DNA from: Vicinamibacterales bacterium
GTDB taxonomy: Bacteria > Acidobacteriota > Vicinamibacteria > Vicinamibacterales > UBA8438
Direction: 5' to 3'
Length of the DNA: 64,000 bases
NCBI GenBank assembly: GCA_958296065.1
Contig: CATQHX010000063.1
Span: forward strand, 53,370-117,369
Below, piece by piece: positions 60,619-64,000 of this stretch (positions within the stretch are counted from its first letter, which is position 1; each line of letters opens with the position of its first letter). The translations under genes and the position numbers were made by a program. The notes beneath the pieces were generated by a model. That model was not told the origin of the DNA, did not search any database, and worked only from the letters and a program-made list of their open reading frames with translations.

Positions 60619-61446
60619 ACGTTGGCGGGCGATGGTCGCCAGCATGGCCTCGTGCAGCGGACCGTTCGTCGCCACGATCGAGCCCTCGCGGGAATCGAAC
60701 GGGGTCCCGGCCATGGTCGAGACCCTGCCGCCGGCCTCCGCCACCAGCAACGCGCCGGCCGCCATGTCCCATGGATGCAGGCGCTGCTCCCAGAAGCCGT
60801 CGAACCGGCCTGCCGCGACGTAGCAGAGATCGAGCGCGGCGGAACCGAGCCGCCGCACGGCGCGCGCCTCTCCCACGAAGGCGCCGAACAGTCCAATCAC
60901 TTCGGCCACGGTCTCGTGCACGTCGTACGGAAAGCCGGTACAGAGCATGGCATCGACCAGCGCCGGCGTCGCCGACACCTGCAACGGGGTGCCGTTGAGC
61001 CGGGCGCCGGCTCCCCGTTCCGCCGCGAACAGCTCCTCGCGCAGCGGGTCGTAGACGGCCGCCACGCTTGGCACGCCGTCGATCTCCAGCGCCAGCGAGG
61101 CACAGAAGATCGGCAGCCCGTGGGCGTAGTTGACCGTGCCGTCGATCGGGTCGAACACCCAGCAGTACTCCGGACTCTCCGTGCCGCCGGACTGATCGTC
61201 CAGCTCCTCCGCGAGGACCGCGTGGGAGGGAAACCGTTCCCGGATCATGCCGCGGAACCAGCGTTCCACCTCGAGGTCGACCTGCGTCACCAGATCGATG
61301 AGCCCCTTCTTGCCGACCTCCACGTCCTTGCCGAAATGGTTGCGCTGGATGGCGCCCGCGTGCAGGACGGCTTCGGCCGCGGTTGCGACGAGGAGCGGAT
61401 CGATGCCCGCGGGGTCGCCGCCCTGGCCGGGTTCGACCGGCGTCAT
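60613..61446 (-). CDS. Inositol monophosphatase family protein
   Basis: A 277-residue Mg-dependent phosphatase of the IMPase/SuhB family. Metal-binding blocks are DLVTQVDLEVE, AEELDDQS, WVFDPIDGTVNYAHGLP and LHPWDMAAGALLVAEAGG. It may act on inositol phosphates or related sugar phosphates; SuhB homologs also have a role in rRNA synthesis in E. coli. Its ATG overlaps the RsbW-like gene stop by 4 nt, so the two are coupled. Confidence 0.93.
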   Translation of the reverse strand: MTPVEPGQGGDPAGIDPLLVATAAEAVLHAGAIQRNHFGKDVEVGKKGLIDLVTQVDLEVERWFRGMIRERFPSHAVLAEELDDQSGGTESPEYCWVFDPIDGTVNYAHGLPIFCASLALEIDGVPSVAAVYDPLREELFAAERGAGARLNGTPLQVSATPALVDAMLCTGFPYDVHETVAEVIGLFGAFVGEARAVRRLGSAALDLCYVAAGRFDGFWEQRLHPWDMAAGALLVAEAGGRVSTMAGTPFDSREGSIVATNGPLHEAMLATIARQRS

Positions 61447-61886
61447 TCCCCGGCGCCCAGGTTCTTGACCATGCGCACCTCCATCCCGCCCTCCGGGATG
61501 CGTTGCAACGTGATGTCGTCCATGAAGCTGCGCATGAAGAAGATACCGCGACCGCTCGACCGCAGCAGGTTCTCGGGAGCCAGCGGATCGGCCACCGCGT
61601 CCGGATCGAAACCCGGCCCCTGATCGAGCACGCGTACCACGAGACGCGCCGGCTCCCCCCGCGGCTCGAGCCGGAGCTCCACGGTCACGCGCTTGGCGCG
61701 ATCCTCGGCGTTCCCGTGCTTGATGGCATTGATGACCGATTCGCGCACCGCAACACCCACCCAGTGGGTGCTGTCCTCGTCGAGGCCGCCGACCTGGCCC
61801 ACGTGGTCGGTCAAGATCTGCACCACGTCCAGCATGTCGAGATGGCTGGGAAAGTCGAGACGAATGATATTCCCGACGGGAGGCAT
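61443..61886 (-). CDS. RsbW-like anti-sigma factor serine kinase (HATPase_c)
   Basis: A 147-residue protein with the GHKL ATP-binding fold of anti-sigma serine kinases. The N box is ESVINAIKHGNAED, the G1 box DQGPGFDP and the G2 box GRGIFFMRSF. Such proteins phosphorylate an anti-anti-sigma partner and bind a sigma factor; neither partner is in the window. The ATG at 61886 is the first Met near the conserved start; the frame is open a little further upstream. Confidence 0.88.
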   Translation of the reverse strand: MPPVGNIIRLDFPSHLDMLDVVQILTDHVGQVGGLDEDSTHWVGVAVRESVINAIKHGNAEDRAKRVTVELRLEPRGEPARLVVRVLDQGPGFDPDAVADPLAPENLLRSSGRGIFFMRSFMDDITLQRIPEGGMEVRMVKNLGAGE

Positions 61887-61961
61887 ACGCTGGCGGGTGA
61901 CGGCCCTACCATACCCGGCGCCGGGGCGAGCGGGCAAGGAGGACGAGCGCGGAGCGTGAAG

Positions 61962-61967
61962 TATAGT
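61962..61967 (+). promoter_or_regulatory. -10-like box (TATAGT) for aroA
   Basis: TATAGT lies 8 nt before the aroA ATG, again placing the likely transcription start at the start codon. Confidence 0.45.
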
Positions 61968-61975
61968 GGGCGCGC

Positions 61976-63283
61976 ATGAGCGCCTCGGCGTCGACCTCGG
62001 TCACCGTGGAGCCCGCGCGGCGCCTGCGCGGGCGACTACACGTCCCCGGCGACAAGTCGATCTCCCACCGTTACGCCCTCCTGGCGGCGCTGGCCCACGG
62101 AAGGTCGACGATTGCCGGCTACTCCGCGGGGGCCGACTGCCGCTCGACGCTCGGGTGCCTGCGCGCGCTCGGGGTCGAGATACGCGAGAAGGGCGGCCCG
62201 GACGACTCGTCCACGGTTGTCGTCGACGGTCTCGGCCTCGGCGGGTTCGCCCGCCCGGCACAACCGCTCGACGCGGGCAACTCCGGCACGACCACCCGCC
62301 TGCTCGCCGGCATCCTGGCCGGTCATCCGTTCGACACTCGGATCACCGGCGATGCGTCGCTGCGGCGCCGGCCGATGCGACGCGTGATCGATCCCATCGA
62401 ACGCATGGGGGGATGCGTCGAGGCGGAAAACGGACGACCGCCGTTGTGCATCCGGGGAGGTCCCCTGAGCGGGATCGCCTACGCCCCTCCCGTCGCGAGC
62501 GCCCAGGTGAAGAGCGCCGTGCTGCTGGCCGGCCTGCACGCGGAGGGCACGACGCAGGTCCGCGAAAACGCGCCGACGCGGGACCACACCGAACGAGCGC
62601 TCGCCGCGTTCGGCGTGCCCGTCGGACACGACGACGGCGCCGTCACGGTCGCCGGCGGCTCTTCGCTATCCCCACTCGCCCTGTCGGTGCCGGGAGATCC
62701 CTCGTCGGCCGCCTTCTGGGCCGTGGCTGCCGCCGCGGTCCCGGACTCCGACGTGACCGTCGAGGCGGTCGGCTTGAATCCGACGCGCACCGCGTTTCTG
62801 GACGTTCTGCGCCGTGCGGGAGCGGAAGTCGAGACGCGTGTGACCGACATCTCGGGCGGCGAGCCCATCGGCCGCATCCGAATCCGGTTCGGAGAGCTCC
62901 GGGACGTCGCGGTTGGCGCGGGGGAGGTGCCCGGTCTCATCGACGAGCTGCCCGTGATCGGCGCCCTCGCCGCCCACGGATCGGCAGTGGAGGTAAACGG
63001 GGCCGCGGAGCTGCGTCACAAGGAGAGCGACCGCATCAGCGCATTCGCGACCGGTTTGCGAGCCATCGGGATACGGGTCGACGAACGTCCCGACGGGTTC
63101 CGCGCCGAGCGCGACGCTCCGCCACCGGGAGGCGCAGTCGACGCGGCCGGCGACCACCGGCTGGCGATGGCGTTCGCGATAGCGGCTCTTGCCGGCACCG
63201 GCCCCAGCCGGATCGAAGGCGCAGACGTGGTGGACATCTCCTATCCGGGTTTCTTCGCAGTCCTCGACTCGCTCCGCGCCTGA
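61976..63283 (+). CDS. aroA: 5-enolpyruvylshikimate-3-phosphate synthase
   Basis: A 435-residue EPSP synthase, the sixth step of the shikimate pathway. Signatures are VPGDKSISHRYALLAALA at the N-terminus, LDAGNSGTTTRLLAGIL, SAQVKSAVLLAGLHA and ELRHKESDRISAFATGL. The NSGTTTRLL form resembles the Bacillus-type rather than the E. coli-type enzymes. Length is normal. aroK follows 46 nt downstream, giving two aromatic-pathway genes together. Confidence 0.97.
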   Translation: MSASASTSVTVEPARRLRGRLHVPGDKSISHRYALLAALAHGRSTIAGYSAGADCRSTLGCLRALGVEIREKGGPDDSSTVVVDGLGLGGFARPAQPLDAGNSGTTTRLLAGILAGHPFDTRITGDASLRRRPMRRVIDPIERMGGCVEAENGRPPLCIRGGPLSGIAYAPPVASAQVKSAVLLAGLHAEGTTQVRENAPTRDHTERALAAFGVPVGHDDGAVTVAGGSSLSPLALSVPGDPSSAAFWAVAAAAVPDSDVTVEAVGLNPTRTAFLDVLRRAGAEVETRVTDISGGEPIGRIRIRFGELRDVAVGAGEVPGLIDELPVIGALAAHGSAVEVNGAAELRHKESDRISAFATGLRAIGIRVDERPDGFRAERDAPPPGGAVDAAGDHRLAMAFAIAALAGTGPSRIEGADVVDISYPGFFAVLDSLRA

Positions 63284-63316
63284 AGCTGACCGCCACGCAA
63301 TCGCGCCGAGCCTTGC

Positions 63317-63322
63317 TAAACT
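63317..63322 (+). promoter_or_regulatory. -10-like box (TAAACT) for aroK
   Basis: TAAACT lies 7 nt before the GTG of aroK and could give aroK its own leaderless transcript in addition to read-through from aroA. Confidence 0.3.
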
Positions 63323-63329
63323 GCGCCGC

Positions 63330-63830
63330 GTGCGAACCGACAAGGTGTTCCTGGTGGGATTCATGGCCGCCGGAAAGTCGACGGTGGCCAGAGCGCTCGG
63401 TGGCCGGATCGACTGGCGAGTGGAAGACATCGACGCCCGGATCGAGGCGCGGGAGCGCACCACGGTGGCGGATATCTTCGCGACGCGCGGCGAGAAGCAC
63501 TTCCGGGACACGGAGCGCGCCGTGCTCCGGGAACTGCTGCCGCTGCGTCACACGGTGGTCGCCACCGGCGGGGGCACGTTCGCCGACCCCGGCAACCGGC
63601 AACTCATTCACGCCGACGGAGCCTCCGTCTGGCTGGATGTCTCGTTCGAAACCGTCGTGGACCGCATACCGCGCGACGGGCGCCGCCCGCTGGCCGCCGA
63701 CCGGGCCAGCATGGAGGCCCTGTACCGCTCGCGACGGTCAGCCTACCGGCATGCCCACCTGCGGCTCGATGCCGACCGCTCGCCGGCCGGCGAGCTGGTC
63801 GATCGCATTCTGGAGTGGCTGGGCGAGTGA
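63330..63830 (+). CDS. aroK: Shikimate kinase
   Basis: A 166-residue shikimate kinase, the fifth step of the shikimate pathway. The Walker A is GFMAAGKST; EDIDARIEARER is the shikimate-binding Asp region, and VVATGGGTFAD the Gly-rich loop. RPLAAD carries the lid Arg. GTG at 63330 opens the conserved DKVFLVGF; the open frame upstream lies inside aroA. Confidence 0.95.
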   Translation: MRTDKVFLVGFMAAGKSTVARALGGRIDWRVEDIDARIEARERTTVADIFATRGEKHFRDTERAVLRELLPLRHTVVATGGGTFADPGNRQLIHADGASVWLDVSFETVVDRIPRDGRRPLAADRASMEALYRSRRSAYRHAHLRLDADRSPAGELVDRILEWLGE

Positions 63831-63874
63831 GCCGGCGGCCTGCGGCGCGGGCACGGAGAACGCCGGAACCGGTG

Positions 63875-64000
63875 TCAGGCCGCGTCGGCCGCCGATGCCG
63901 CCGCGGCCGGCTTGGCCGCGCCGGCACGGCGCGCCGCCCGTTCCTCGCGCCGGCGCAACTCGGCCGCGTAAGCGTCCGCGGCAGCGCGCGAACCCAGGAT
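63875..64000 (-). CDS. C-terminal end of an unidentified gene (cut by the window edge)
   Basis: The last 41 codons of a minus-strand frame are visible. They read as an Ala-, Arg- and Glu-rich helix (AAELRRREERAARR) followed by an Ala-rich tail. The family cannot be told from this fragment. The start lies beyond the right edge. It converges with aroK. Confidence 0.4.
   Translation of the reverse strand: MLGSRAAADAYAAELRRREERAARRAGAAKPAAAASAADAA

Noticed and set aside
63604..63927. 107-residue minus-strand frame over the end of aroK
   Set aside because: Antisense to a certain gene, with Arg- and Pro-rich shadow composition.
1..64000. CRISPR array, tRNA, rRNA, prophage or integrative element
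   Set aside because: No regularly spaced repeats, cloverleaf-like sequence, ribosomal RNA, integrase or phage gene was found by reading; a tRNAscan or Infernal run would be decisive.

Overview
The window is about 64 kb of high-GC bacterial DNA. Its gene content fits a Gram-negative member of the Acidobacteriota, probably Vicinamibacteria-like. Pointers are the paired DUF1552 and DUF1592-type c-cytochrome genes, ASPIC/UnbV and VCBS-repeat proteins, Fn3-like proteins sharing an LKATAPT motif, outer-membrane beta-barrels and several Tat or lipoprotein signals. This placement is inferred from gene families, not from a marker-gene tree. I saw no rRNA, tRNA, CRISPR array or intact transposon.

Region 1 (1-11.7 kb, all minus strand) encodes envelope or periplasmic proteins of unknown substrate. 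A module of a diheme DUF1592-type cytochrome plus a Tat-exported DUF1552 protein occurs twice in a row. The upstream copy is led by a secreted ankyrin-repeat protein, and a further secreted cytochrome/beta-propeller protein lies above that. Region 2 (11.8-26.7 kb) is mostly housekeeping: a VapBC-type toxin-antitoxin pair, an unusually long ligA, a polyprenyl diphosphate synthase, a tightly packed larC-metG-tatD run, radC, dapF overlapping an outer-membrane protein gene, a CPBP protease, dtd and ttcA. A short orphan group II intron 3' end lies at about 23.2-23.3 kb.

Region 3 (24.2-58.9 kb) is best read as a glycan assembly, modification and export island with frequent strand switches. It holds an AlgI-type MBOAT acyltransferase, three AlgX/AlgJ-like proteins (two of them small Cys-pair lipoproteins), a hexapeptide-repeat acyltransferase, an AsnB-type amidotransferase, a GlpD-like oxidoreductase, four methyltransferase-like proteins, two GT4 glycosyltransferases with an SDR epimerase, a GT2 polyprenyl-phosphate glycosyltransferase, several multi-TM proteins, a flippase-like UPF0104 protein and three paralogous outer-membrane barrels. 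Region 4 (59-64 kb) returns to housekeeping: a DUF457/YdjM-like protein, an inositol monophosphatase with an RsbW-like kinase, aroA, aroK and the end of one more gene at the right edge.

Two themes recur. Neighbouring genes often overlap by 4 nt (ATGA or GTGA), which suggests translational coupling. Many first genes carry a TANNNT -10-like hexamer only 6-10 nt before the start codon, which suggests leaderless mRNAs.
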